Origin: Abelmoschus esculentus
Taxonomy: Eukaryota > Streptophyta > Magnoliopsida > Malvales > Malvaceae
Direction of reading: 5' to 3'
Assembly (NCBI GenBank): GCA_035048815.1
Contig: JAUCBN010000020.1
Coordinates: forward strand, 19,497,001-19,561,000
DNA: 64,000 nucleotides
The notes below the pieces were generated by a model. That model worked only from the letters and a program-made list of their open reading frames with translations. It searched no databases and was not told the origin of the DNA. Numbering within the stretch: position 1 is the first letter of the stretch; each line of letters starts with the position of its first letter. This document shows positions 1-10,043 of this stretch, piece after piece. A program made the position numbers and the translations under genes.

Positions 1-417
1 ATGCTACGTAACACAATAATATTATAATGCCTACATATGTATTTTTATACAAATAAAAAAGGGCAAGGTTGGTCAGACAGACCACTCTATCAAACAAGGA
101 GGGGCTTTTAACTTCTAAAATGTTCAAAATACAAACAACAGTGACTACAAAACAGTAAGGAAGTTACGTTTAAACCCAGCAAAGCTGAAATGACAACTTC
201 AGGTGCACAACAACACAAATAAACTATAAGTGGATAACAGGTGTTACTTTCTATTAACAAAAGTAGGAAAGTTTGGCCTCACTACGCATCAACAATTAAA
301 ATACATTAAGAAATGCAAGCCAGTGGTGAAACAGCTATCTATCCTTTGTGAGAACAAACAATTTCAACATGTCTGAAAAACAAATTAGAGAAAATAAAGG
401 AGAAAAATTCAACTTAC

Positions 418-705
418 TGCTCTAATGTAAGGAGAATCAGGGTGCTTCAGTAGCCCGTGCATTTGCTTGACGGTAAGTTTCATGGTGAAAAACTTGTAAA
501 GAAGGCAGAATGCAGTAGAAGGACCTCGACAGTTCCCAGTCATCCACGGCTCGACATGATCAACTTGATTGTAGATTTCATCGATGACTTCATGGTAAGT
601 CTTTAATCGGTAAAGCTCTTTGAAATAATCAGAGGATAGTATATTCATACAAAGCACCTTCTCCAACAATGAATCAATCGGCTTCCCACAGGTCTGTATC
701 TCCAT
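418..705 (-). CDS. SRL1: SRL1/PRP38-type pre-mRNA splicing factor, first coding exon (partial gene)
   Basis: The 96-residue exon starts MEIQTCGKPIDSLLEKVLCM and runs through a block with NCRGPSTAFCLLYKF and KQMHGLLKH. This is the conserved N-terminal PRP38 domain of plant SR-like splicing factors (Arabidopsis SRL1 begins almost identically). Family role: a nuclear spliceosome factor acting around tri-snRNP activation, with an Arg/Ser-rich tail in the full protein. The exon ends in phase 0 at a GTAAGT donor (412-417 on the plus strand). The remaining exons, including the RS tail, should lie left of base 1, because the gene reads leftward and I see no further matching exon in bases 1-411. The start codon is the first ATG after a likely 5' UTR intron acceptor at 721. 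Identity is firm; completeness cannot be judged here. Confidence 0.9.
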
Positions 706-1260
706 GACGATAACCCCACACTGTCAACACAATAATAACCCACACAAAACGTCTTAAATCATACCCTTAAACCGTGCAAAAATAACACAAAAAACAACAG
801 ACGCAGAACTAGAAAAGCCACCGTGATTTATAGTACTAAAAAGGAAAAGACCATCGCTATTATTCCACAGAACCCATAACCATACCTAATAAAACTAAAC
901 GGGAAGGTAAAAAACTAAAAATAATTGGAATTAATGTATTTTCTTTCGAACATCGTACGTAGAATCATACCAATCGCTAATTAAACATAAAAATTGAAAA
1001 TAAGTATAATCTTAAAAGCGAATCCTTTCAATGATTTTTATTTTTAGCTAACAAAAAGGAAATTCTCGGGCCGAATCGAAACAATCGAAATTCGATAAAG
1101 CAAAGAGAATCAGCAGATATATTCAAGATAATATGATTTAAAAGAAAGGATGAAGGATTAGGGAAACGTACCAGTGAGAAATCTTGAGAGAGATTCCAAA
1201 TTGGGGAGGGAATCAAAGCAATCGAATGGAAGACGATAAGCAATAAACCCTAACTCGAAG
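706..1260 (-). other. 5' leader of the SRL1-like gene with a probable 5' UTR intron
   Basis: Reading the minus strand, a donor CTG|GTACGT lies at 1172/1171 and an acceptor TTGACAG at 721. This implies a 5' UTR intron of about 450 bases directly before the coding exon. The first leader exon would lie around 1172-1260. No coding similarity is seen in this stretch. Splice sites are read by eye only. Confidence 0.55.
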
Positions 1261-2640
1261 AGATGAGATCTGTTTAGTTCAACCAAACTTTTCCTATGCC
1301 GACCAAACCATGACCCACGGGTATATCAAGTATTTGTGACCCGAAACTATGCAAATGGATTCAGACCTGACCTCAGCCCATTTCAATTGAAATATTTTTA
1401 ATACATAAAGAATATTCGAATTGATAATTTAATATATGGTTATGGTTTAGAATTTAGATCCGAACTAATTAAATATGTTTTTACCATTTTTCATCAAATC
1501 ACACTACTAAATTTGATAAGGGCTTGTTAATTTCTACTATTCGGACATCTTTGATCTCTTTATCCAATACATATTTATTTGGGCTTGAAAGATTTTACAT
1601 GATTTCCTATATTGATGATTTGATCCACCAAAATATTCTAAATTATAAATTAGTAACTTTAATTTGACAATTTTTTAAATTGGTATCTAAATTTTTTTCT
1701 CTATTAAATTCGCATCTAAACTGAAAATTTTATTTAATTGATATCCAAAATTAAAAAATTTCTTCAATTGATACCTATAAAATTGATTTTTTTTAATTGA
1801 TACATTTGCTGTCTTTGTATATCAACAACCAATCATGTTATTATTGTAAAAATTAATAATAAAAAATATAATGTTACTAAAACGTATCATAATTTAATTA
1901 ATTGTTGAATATCTTTTCCTTCATTAATTTGAGAATCTTTTACTTGTACTTCTTTCATTAATGATGACTCATTATTATTACTTGCAACTTCGAAAATTAA
2001 AAAATGTGTCAAATCACTCAACAAATTTATTATTTCTTCTTTTCTTATTAGTATAAACAAATTTTATATGATATTGTATAAATTAAGTCACTGTTAGTGA
2101 ATCATAAGTATGTTTTTATATATTTCTAATACGTTTTATTTCATTCCATTTACCTTTTTGGTATAAATTTAATATATCTTAATAACTATCGGTGTAGTTA
2201 TGATAATAAAATGTTATGTTTGATAGTTTGGATCATTCATTATTCATTCATTTCGTTATACGTCTCGATTAAATAGAGACAATAAATAGGAAAACTTCTA
2301 AATTTTGATGGTACAAAAATATTCACTTTTATTTGCACTTTTGAGTTTATAAAAGATTTTAATGGATTAGTCGATATTATTCTCGTTCCTTTGTATTCTA
2401 TTTATGATGATGATTATAAAAAAAAAAATTGAAAATTTAGTTTAATATATAGATTTTAATGTTTAAGACTAATATTAATATTGAAGGTTAGTTTACACGT
2501 ATATGTTAATTTTAGAGTTTATAAACTTAATTAAGTTGTAAGAAATTAAAGTTAGTATTTTAAATTTTATGATCGTATAAATAATTTATAAAAGTATATT
2601 AAAGTATAACTTCTAATGATTTTATTAATATAAGATATAA
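1261..2640. other. AT-rich intergenic spacer
   Basis: No gene is visible. Bases 1640-1810 hold several loosely repeated pieces of the form TTAATTGATAYC, likely a decayed small transposon-like repeat. The rest is low-complexity A/T. Confidence 0.5.
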
Positions 2641-2670
2641 ATAAAAGAATTAGAGGAATGACGCCAAGTC

Positions 2671-3074
2671 ACCAACCATGAGTTGTTGCTTTATATAGAA
2701 TATGGACTGCTACTACACATAAATATACTGCAATTTTAATTCAAAAGCTTGGGACTTTCGGTAGTATTATGATGGGGTTTTCTTGTTATTATTTTTTATT
2801 TTACATGTTGGTTTTACCTTTTATTTTCATTTTGATTCATATATTAATTCGAACTTGATTTCTTACCTATACAACTAATTAACCTAGCTTTATGAAATAA
2901 AATAACTTCAATGTTGTTAGAAAGAACCTGGCAAAGTCAGTCTCAACGAGTTGAGATGTTGTGTTCAGACAATTCACTAGTCTTCCTGCTGTTTAGTCTT
3001 AGACGTTGGCAGTTGCTTTAAGATATGGAAAGCTCAGAATATATACACACACAAGTACTTAACAACCAGTTGGT
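2671..3074 (+). promoter_or_regulatory. COBL4 promoter with two secondary-wall MYB (SMRE/M46RE) motifs
   Basis: ACCAACC at 2671-2677 matches the secondary-wall MYB element ACC(A/T)A(A/C)(T/C). AGTTGGT at 3068-3074 matches it on the other strand. An AATATATAC stretch near 3036 could serve as a TATA box, about 185 bases before the COBL4 start. Arabidopsis COBL4 is a known secondary-wall gene downstream of MYB46/MYB83, so the motifs fit, but 7-mers occur by chance and function here is inferred. Confidence 0.4.
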
Positions 3075-3222
3075 AAGCCATCCTCCTTCAAAAATGTGGC
3101 AAATTGAGTATTTATCTTCCTTAACACTCATGCAACACAGCCCATATATTTGTTCTTACTTATAGTTAACCATTGCAGTTTCATTCAGCAACTGTCGAAA
3201 CTCGAGTTTCGATAAATCGACC

Positions 3223-4919
3223 ATGAGATTCGTTGTCTCGGCTTTATTCCTTTTTGTGCTATTTTCCCATACAGGTGAACATGATGGAGTTTTTTTTGTT
3301 TCCTCTGGTTGGTTCATTTCTGTTTGTTTAATGGCCCTGCATTTGTGTTTGTAGATGCATATGATCCCTTGGATCCAAATGGGAACGTAACAATCAAATG
3401 GGATATCGTGTCTTGGACGGCCGATGGCTATGTGGTAAGTGTTAATTCGATCATCGATGTAATGTAAGTTGATGATGTCCGAGGTTGCGGTTGGCGATAA
3501 CAGAACATTTTCCCATGTAGGCTGTCGTGACGATGAACAATTTCCAAATGTATCGGCACATCATGAGTCCCGGTTGGACCTTGGGGTGGACATGGGCTAA
3601 GAAAGAAGTGATATGGTCGATGAATGGGGCTCAAACGACCGAGCAAGGCGATTGCTCCAAGTTCAAAGGAAACGTGCCTCATTGCTGCAAGAAGACCCCA
3701 ACGGTTGTCGACCTGCTGCCCGGTGTTCCCTACAACCAACAATTCACCAATTGTTGCAAAGGTGGTGTGCTTCCGGCATGGGGTCAAGACCCTCAAGCTG
3801 CCGTCTCCGCTTTCCAAGTCAGTGTTGGATTGGCTGGGACTACGAACAAGACTGTCAAACTTCCCAAGAACTTTACGTTACTCGGTCCCGGACCAGGATA
3901 TACATGTGGTCCGGCAAAGGTTGTCCCCTCCACTACTTTTCTCACCCCTGATCGCCGTCGAAAAACTCAAGCACTAAGTAAGTTCGTTTCTTTCGGACCA
4001 CATGAATATGATCCTAATTTGCAGTCACTAATCTGTCTTACGTTGTACATATATGCAGTGACATGGAATGTAACCTGCACTTATTCACAGTTTCTAGCTC
4101 GAAAAAACCCGAATTGCTGTGTTTCGTTCTCGTCTTTCTACAACGAAACCATCACTCCTTGCCCAACTTGTTCTTGTGGATGCCAAAACAAAAACAACTG
4201 TGTCAAGTAAGCCACCATTCCCAATACCTTAAACTCAATTGGATCGAAACCTTACGACAACCGATCATGATGCAGGGAAGGTTCCAAGGTTCTTAAAATG
4301 AAAGGACTAAACACTCCACGGAAAGATAATGCCCCATTGCTTCAATGCACGCACCATATGTGCCCGGTTCGGGTACATTGGCATGTAAAACTCAACTACA
4401 AAGACTACTGGCGTGTTAAGGTCGCGATCACCAACTTCAACTACCGGATGAACTACACGGTATGGAGCCTCGTCGTCCAGCACCCTAATCTTAACAACGT
4501 AACACAAGTTTTCAGCTTTGATTACAAGCCTCTCGTCCCCTATGAATCGATCAGTGAGTACTCGAACAAGTTATTTTTTTCCTCGGTACATTATCTGATA
4601 CTACTTAACCATGTTAATTGGTTACGTGTATGCAGACGACACAGGGATGTTCTACGGCATGAAGTTCTACAATGACCTATTGATGGAAGCCGGGCCACTC
4701 GGAAACGTTCAGTCCGAGATGCTTCTTCGAAAAGACAGAGATACCTTCACTTTCAAGCAAGGATGGGCGTTTCCGAGGAAAGTGTATTTCAATGGCGATG
4801 AATGCATGTTACCTCCACCTGATACCTACCCTTTTCTACCAAATTCAGCACACCAACACCTTTTTTCCATCTTAACATCCATTGCTGCAATGGTTTTCTT
4901 GTTAGTCACTCTTTGGTGA
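3223..4919 (+). CDS. COBL4: COBRA-like protein 4 (COBL4/IRX6 type), GPI-anchored wall protein
   Basis: Six exons (3223-3274, 3355-3434, 3521-3977, 4059-4206, 4276-4553, 4636-4919) join in frame to 432 residues, the usual family length. Order of parts: a signal peptide (first ~18 residues, MRFVVSALFLFVLFSHT); the cellulose-binding-like module starting YDPLDPNGNVTIKWD; the COBRA cysteine signature around NPNCCVSFSSFYNETITPC; a C-terminal region; and a hydrophobic tail (SILTSIAAMVFLLVTLW) typical of a GPI signal. The family acts at the outer plasma membrane and wall in cellulose microfibril ordering, and the COBL4 branch serves secondary walls of vessels and fibres. The sequence is very close to Arabidopsis COBL4 along its length. 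All introns are GT-AG and no lesion is seen. Confidence 0.95.
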
Positions 4920-5217
4920 TTATAATGTTCATGTGAAAGTTTTGTAATCATAAAGTTACGACCTGCATGATGTGATACGGATTAGTCGGTCAAAGATATT
5001 TTATGAATGAAACAAGTTGGTTAATACATTGTTGCGACACTAATAATTTTTTATACATTAGGTAGGATATATTAGTAAAAATAATATTATTCAAAAACAA
5101 TCATAATTTTTATATGTATTATAATATTTGATTTAAAGATTCGAAGACGTATATAAAGTTCATAGTAACCGAACAAAATATAATGAAATGAAGTATGGTG
5201 TCTGTGACTACTTAATT

Positions 5218-5275
5218 AAGGCCCAAGCCCATAAAACAAAATGTGCTAGGGTTTCACTTAGCTCATACTATATAT
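5218..5275 (+). promoter_or_regulatory. RPL27 core promoter: site II, telo box and TATA
   Basis: GGCCCA (site II-like, 5220-5225), CTAGGGTTT (reverse telo box, 5246-5254) and TATATAT (5269-5275) lie in this order about 80-130 bases before the RPL27 ATG. Telo box plus site II is the established signature of plant ribosomal protein and other growth-linked promoters. Confidence 0.65.
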
Positions 5276-5352
5276 GCTTCATTTCCAATTAATTTTCCAT
5301 TTCTCGAGTTAGGATTGCGCGCGCAAGGATATAATCAAAAGCCGCCGTCGCC

Positions 5353-5760
5353 ATGGTGAAGTTTCTAAAGCCCAACAAGGCAGTCATCGTCCTCCAAGGC
5401 CGATACGCCGGCCGCAAAGCCGTGATCGTAAAATCCTTCGACGAAGGCACACGCGATCGCCCCTACGGCCACTGTTTGGTTGCGGGGATAAAAAAGTATC
5501 CGAGCAAGGTCATCCGCAAGGACTCCGCCAAGAAAACGGCCAAGAAATCGCGCGTGAAGTGCTTCGTCAAGCTCGTGAATTACCAGCACCTGATGCCCAC
5601 GCGCTACACCCTCGACGTGGACTTGAAAGACGTAGTCTCCGTCGATGCGCTCCAGACGAAGGACAAGAAAGTGGCCGCTTGTAAGGCTACTAAAGCGAGG
5701 TTCGAAGAGAGGTTCAAGACCGGAAAAAACAGGTGGTTCTTTACCAAGCTTAGGTTCTGA
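5353..5760 (+). CDS. RPL27: 60S ribosomal protein L27 (eL27)
   Basis: A single uninterrupted exon of 135 residues, the normal plant length. It begins MVKFLKPNKAVIVLQGRYAG (KOW-type RNA-binding start) and ends with GKNRWFFTKLRF, the invariant C-terminus of eL27. It is a basic protein of the cytosolic large subunit. The start is fixed by the family N-terminus and the good context GCCATGG. Lack of introns is normal for plant RPL27 genes. It is slightly GC-richer than its surroundings, as expected for coding DNA. No damage is seen. Confidence 0.97.
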   Translation: MVKFLKPNKAVIVLQGRYAGRKAVIVKSFDEGTRDRPYGHCLVAGIKKYPSKVIRKDSAKKTAKKSRVKCFVKLVNYQHLMPTRYTLDVDLKDVVSVDALQTKDKKVAACKATKARFEERFKTGKNRWFFTKLRF

Positions 5761-6102
5761 GTGTTTTATTCAATATCTTTATGATATCTTGACCAATTTG
5801 AATTTTGAGAATAGATCTGAATCTGATTTGATGAGATATATCTTGATTCTGGAGTTTTATCGTTTTATGTGATTGCACTTATCTAATCATCTGCGTGCCT
5901 TTATACTTTTTATTTAGCTGTAGAACTGTATATCGATATGGAAAGTTTGGAACCGAGTCCTTGTTCTGCCATTTTTGTATTATCATTTCTGTTTTGATGC
6001 TAAACTGGAGTTATTTTATTGATCTGATTGGTTGTTATTTCAATTGCAACTTTTAATTGGATTATGCTGCTCAATTCTTCCATTTTTAATTATTCGCTTA
6101 CC
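5761..6102 (+). other. RPL27 3' UTR and short spacer
   Basis: T-rich sequence follows the RPL27 stop codon, with no coding similarity. The 3' end of the transcript is not obvious. The GRAS fragment begins at its right edge. Confidence 0.4.
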
Positions 6103-6440
6103 TTGACTCAGTCCCAAAAGATCTTCAATGCTCTCCCGTCTTACAATTCGATAAGTCCTTTGGTCAAATTCTCTCATTTCATCGCCAACCAAGCCATCTT
6201 TCAATCATTGAGCGGTGAGGATTGTCTCCACGTCATCGATCTCGACATCATGCAAGGTCTCCAATGGCCAGGACCACCATTCCAAATCCTCGCCTCCCGC
6301 TCCAAAAAGATCCGATCGATGAGAATCACCGGGTTCGGATCCTCCTCGGATCTTGTAGAATTGACCAGTAAAAGACACGCCGATTTCGCGGCTTTGTTAG
6401 TGTTACCATTCGATTCCCGTCCTCTGGAGAGCCTCCGCAT
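6103..6440 (+). pseudogene. GRAS-domain fragment, SCARECROW-LIKE 23 type
   Basis: About 113 codons remain open and match the middle of a GRAS domain. They include SPLVKFSHF.ANQAIFQ, the VHIID-like motif HVIDLDIMQGLQWPG, then ILASRSKKIRSMRITGFGSS and a degraded (L/S)ADFA-like segment. The flanking GRAS parts (leucine heptad I start, PFYRE, SAW) are missing on both sides, and beyond about 6440 the reading departs into unrelated residues. A full SCARECROW-like protein is over 400 residues, so this is a detached fragment rather than a working transcription factor. A small insertion (WPGPPFQILASR where the family has WPGLFHILASR) also suggests drift. Confidence 0.8.
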
Positions 6441-7330
6441 GGCAGCCGTCCGATTAAAATACTTTTTTAATCTGTTTCTGTGCATCTAAAATTCTGCTTT
6501 CTCAAGAATTTCGATTTAAAATGATAATATTAATCAGTCACGGAAAAACAAATATCTTCTCGATTTGGATTTTGGGTCCATTTAATATTATTTTTTAAAA
6601 AATATTACGAGAATACTTTTGAAAAGGATTTTATAAAATATTTTTAGATTATTTAATTTAAATTTTTTATTTAATGTTATTGTCGAAAAGTAATTTTAAT
6701 TAAATAAAACATATATTTTTGTTTTTTTAATTAAGGTATAAAAGATTTAAGAATATAAACGATTATAAATAAGTATTTTTATTTAAAATAAGTGATTTTA
6801 TTTAATTATTGTAGTTTAGTTTTTTTGTTTTTATTTTTTAGAGTTACATTCATATTAATTTATACTGTAAATTTGATTTTATGAATAAATTTTTTATGAG
6901 ATATTTTTGTATATACAATAACTCAAATTTAATATATAATCAAGCGATATAAAACTAGTTATATATCACTTAAATTAATTCTACTAATATAATATAATTT
7001 TATTATTCATGTTTTGAATTAAAAAATCAAATTTAAAAATATAGTTCATAAAATAACCTAAATTATAATATTAAATTTAATATTCACGACATACATAATT
7101 TTAAGATTTAAAATTTTTAACACAGTTTACATAAAAAATATTATACAACACTTTTTTAAATCTAAAATCTTATTACTAACCCTCAAACTCTAAATCATAA
7201 ATCTTAAAATCTTAATTTTATGAATTTTAAATACTTTAACTTATACTCTAAACTAATTATTTAAACCCTAATTTTAAAAATTTTGTGTAAACTTTAATTA
7301 AGTATTTTTTTTTAATTAGCAGCTCATCCG
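6441..7330. other. AT-rich spacer between the GRAS fragment and RPL13
   Basis: Very A/T-rich, with no supported gene. Around 7140-7280 there are repeated CCCTAAA-like and TCTAAA runs, which look like degraded simple repeats. Confidence 0.45.
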
Positions 7331-7566
7331 GTTTGGGCTTCGATTTCAGATAAGTCCAGTTAATAAAGAGGCGAATCCACCACCACTGTCCGGAGAAACC
7401 CTAATAAAGTGGCTTAGACCTTAAATTTTCTATTGCGCCGCTCTCCTCCATTTCTCTCTCCGGTCAGCAACACAGCCAAAGGTTCTCCCTTTCGTTTTTC
7501 CTCTGATGTATTTTTCATATTGTTATTATCATTTAACAATTTGTTTTTTCTCATATTAAATCACAG
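7331..7566 (+). promoter_or_regulatory. RPL13 promoter and 5' UTR intron
   Basis: TGGGCT (site II-like) near 7334 and a perfect telo box AAACCCTAA at 7396-7404 precede a pyrimidine-rich leader (TTTCTCTCTCC near 7451). A short 5' UTR intron is likely: donor AAAG|GTTCTC at 7481/7482 and acceptor TCACAG at 7566, eight bases before the ATG. Confidence 0.6.
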
Positions 7567-7573
7567 GTAAGCC

Positions 7574-8647
7574 ATGGTTAAGCATAACAATGTTATACCA
7601 AACGGTCATTTTAAGAAGCATTGGCAGAATTATGTGAAATCTTGGTTCAATCAACCTGCAAGGAAGGCTAGAAGAAGAACCGGTGAGTTGAATCTAATCT
7701 GGGTTTTTAATTTTATACGTTTTTATGAACTCATTGTAACGTGTTTTTGAATGGAAAGAAATTGATTTGTAATTTTGGTTTTGAGATCTGCAGCAAGGCA
7801 AAAGAAGGCCGTGAGGATCTTCCCGAGGCCAACTGCTGGACCTCTACGTCCGATTGTCCATGGCCAGACTTTGAAGTACAACATGAAGTTGAGAGCCGGA
7901 AGGGGTTTCACTCTTGAAGAGCTTAAAGTATGCTCCTTTGTTTTCTGTGGTTTTAGGGTTTTCAATTTAATCTTTTATAGATTTAGAGTTCTCTTTTTTA
8001 TCTAGTTTAGATATTATTGGCACCTTTTTTGACAACCAAGTTTATAGTTTTACAGCAAGAACAATGAATCTTGTTGGTGCTTTTATTAGCTTGTAAATGG
8101 ATGTGTATAGGTGTTATGTTTAGATGAGATGGATCTCTCATGTTGATATTGTTTGTGCCTTTGTAACCTGCTTCTCTTTTCAGGCTGCTGGTATTTCGAA
8201 GAAATTAGCACCTACCATTGGTATCGCAGTTGATCACCGTCGTAAGAACCGATCTCTTGAAGGTCTTCAAGCCAATGTTCAGAGGCTTAAGACTTACAAG
8301 GCCAAGCTTGTTGTTTTCCCTCGACGTGCTCGCAAGTTTAAGGTAAACCTTGTGTTGGACTTTTTGCATTGTTGAATATTTATCTTCTTTGGTGTTTAAA
8401 AATGTTGTTTGGTGTGTTTGTGTAGGCTGGTGATTCTACTGCTGAGGAGCTTGCAACTGCAACCCAAGTCCAGGGATCATTCATGCCTATTTCTCGTGAG
8501 AAGCCTTCTGTTGAGCTGGTGAAGGTCACCGAGGAGATGAAGTCTTTCAAGGCCTACAACAAGCTTCGGGTGGAACGAATGAACGAGCGCCATATTGGTG
8601 CCAGATTGAAGAAGGCTGCCGAGGCTGAGAAAGAAGACAAGAAGTAA
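7574..8647 (+). CDS. RPL13: 60S ribosomal protein L13 (eL13)
   Basis: Four coding exons (7574-7682, 7794-7927, 8184-8342, 8426-8647) give 207 residues, the expected plant length. The protein starts MVKHNNVIPNGHFKKHWQ, contains RRRTARQKKAVRIFPRP and the TIGIAVDHRRKNRSLEGLQ block, and ends in a Lys/Glu-rich tail (AAEAEKEDKK). It is a component of the cytosolic 60S subunit. The start is the ATG in GCCATGG just after the leader intron. All junctions keep frame and no lesion is seen. Confidence 0.97.
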
Positions 8648-10043
8648 GGTTGTTTTTCGAGGGCCATATTCTGCTTTTTAACTTTGCAAACGAATTACTT
8701 TTTTGTTTTGTTATTGTCAGAGGGTTTAAAACATCTTTAGAGAACTTTGGTATTACATTTGTGAGCCAGATTTTGAGCATTTAATTAATCACTTGAGTTG
8801 TGAGACCTGCTATTTATCTATACTATTTTCTTTCTATATTTTTCTCTCCCATGACTTAATAGTTTCTATATGCTTGTTAACATTTTCTGAAAGGCTTGCA
8901 TGTACATGGTCATACATTGCAGCTGTTTCTACAATGGAATATTGTCCTAAAATTATGAAGATGATGGGGCCTTGTCCTTGGTATTATGCTTCATTACTTA
9001 TATAGTCTGATTAAGGAGAAAATTTCCGGCATTTCGAAAAATTGTAGTCAAGCCAGGCTATTAGATGGTGTATTAGAGTTGAAATTTTGTTATACGTTTT
9101 GCTAGGTGGGTCTGACAGTTTATGAAGTGGGTTAAAGAATCCCGGGGATCCATACAAAGATTTTTATTATTAGGATAATTTTTTTATGTATATATGAGAT
9201 TTTTTAAGTGTTTTAATTTTAAGTTTAGGGGTTTAGGGATTTAAGAGTTTTCTTTTGAATTTTGAGGTTGAGATTAAGATTAAAATTTAAATTCCTAAAT
9301 ATATTATCTTAACATCTAAACCCTAAATTTTAAATTGCTATTCTATAAATTCATAAACCTTAAGTAATTTAAATACTAAAATTAAGGTTCAATTCAACTC
9401 GATGATGGTGCCACCTTCTCCACCACCGAGGACATTAACACTGCCGTCTGCCGTTAAAAACTCTCAAGTTTAGTGCACATTAGTATAGGCAAAAACGTAA
9501 CGGACGGGACGCTTGTTTGCCAGAGCAGTAGCACCGCAATCAGGATCTGTTATCGTGTCTTCGTTTTGGTAATGCCAATTGTTGTACTGGTGGTTTTGTC
9601 TACAAAATTAGGATAATTAAGCTGCTCGAGTCATGATAGTTGGTAGTTAATACGAATCTGACGTCTTATAGATGCATTGATGACTTTCATCAGATAACCC
9701 ACCTTGGTCATATTTATCACCCAGGCTGTTAATTACAATGAAGGGAATGAAAAATGCAGCAGGGAGTTGCAATTGCAGGGGAAAACTTTTCATTTAACTT
9801 GAATAACACAAAGATGTTAACAGTTACATAGTTTTATTAGCAATTGTTGGGCCTCTTTAACTCTAAGCAATGTGTCTTATAGGTATCTCACTACATTCCC
9901 ATGATTTACAACAAGTCTCTTAACCTTAATACGACAAAACCATAGAACTAACTTGATTCACCTGCAGATAAACACAAGCATCTGACAGGTAGTGGAACTA
10001 ATGGGAAACTTCAAAAGGGTAGGAAGAAACTCAACCAAAAGTG
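8648..10043. other. Spacer between RPL13 and the coproporphyrinogen oxidase gene
   Basis: The first ~150 bases are RPL13 3' UTR, and the last ~250 are likely the 3' UTR of the minus-strand oxidase gene. Between them I see only AT-rich, unassigned DNA. Short open frames here match nothing I recognise. Confidence 0.4.

Noticed and set aside
3613..3977. Alternative-frame open readings inside COBL4
   Set aside because: Overlap the conserved COBL4 exon in wrong frames; no independent support.
8100..8180. Possible box C/D snoRNA in an RPL13 intron (TGATATTG-like and nearby motifs)
   Set aside because: Box C and D motifs are incomplete and no terminal stem is visible.
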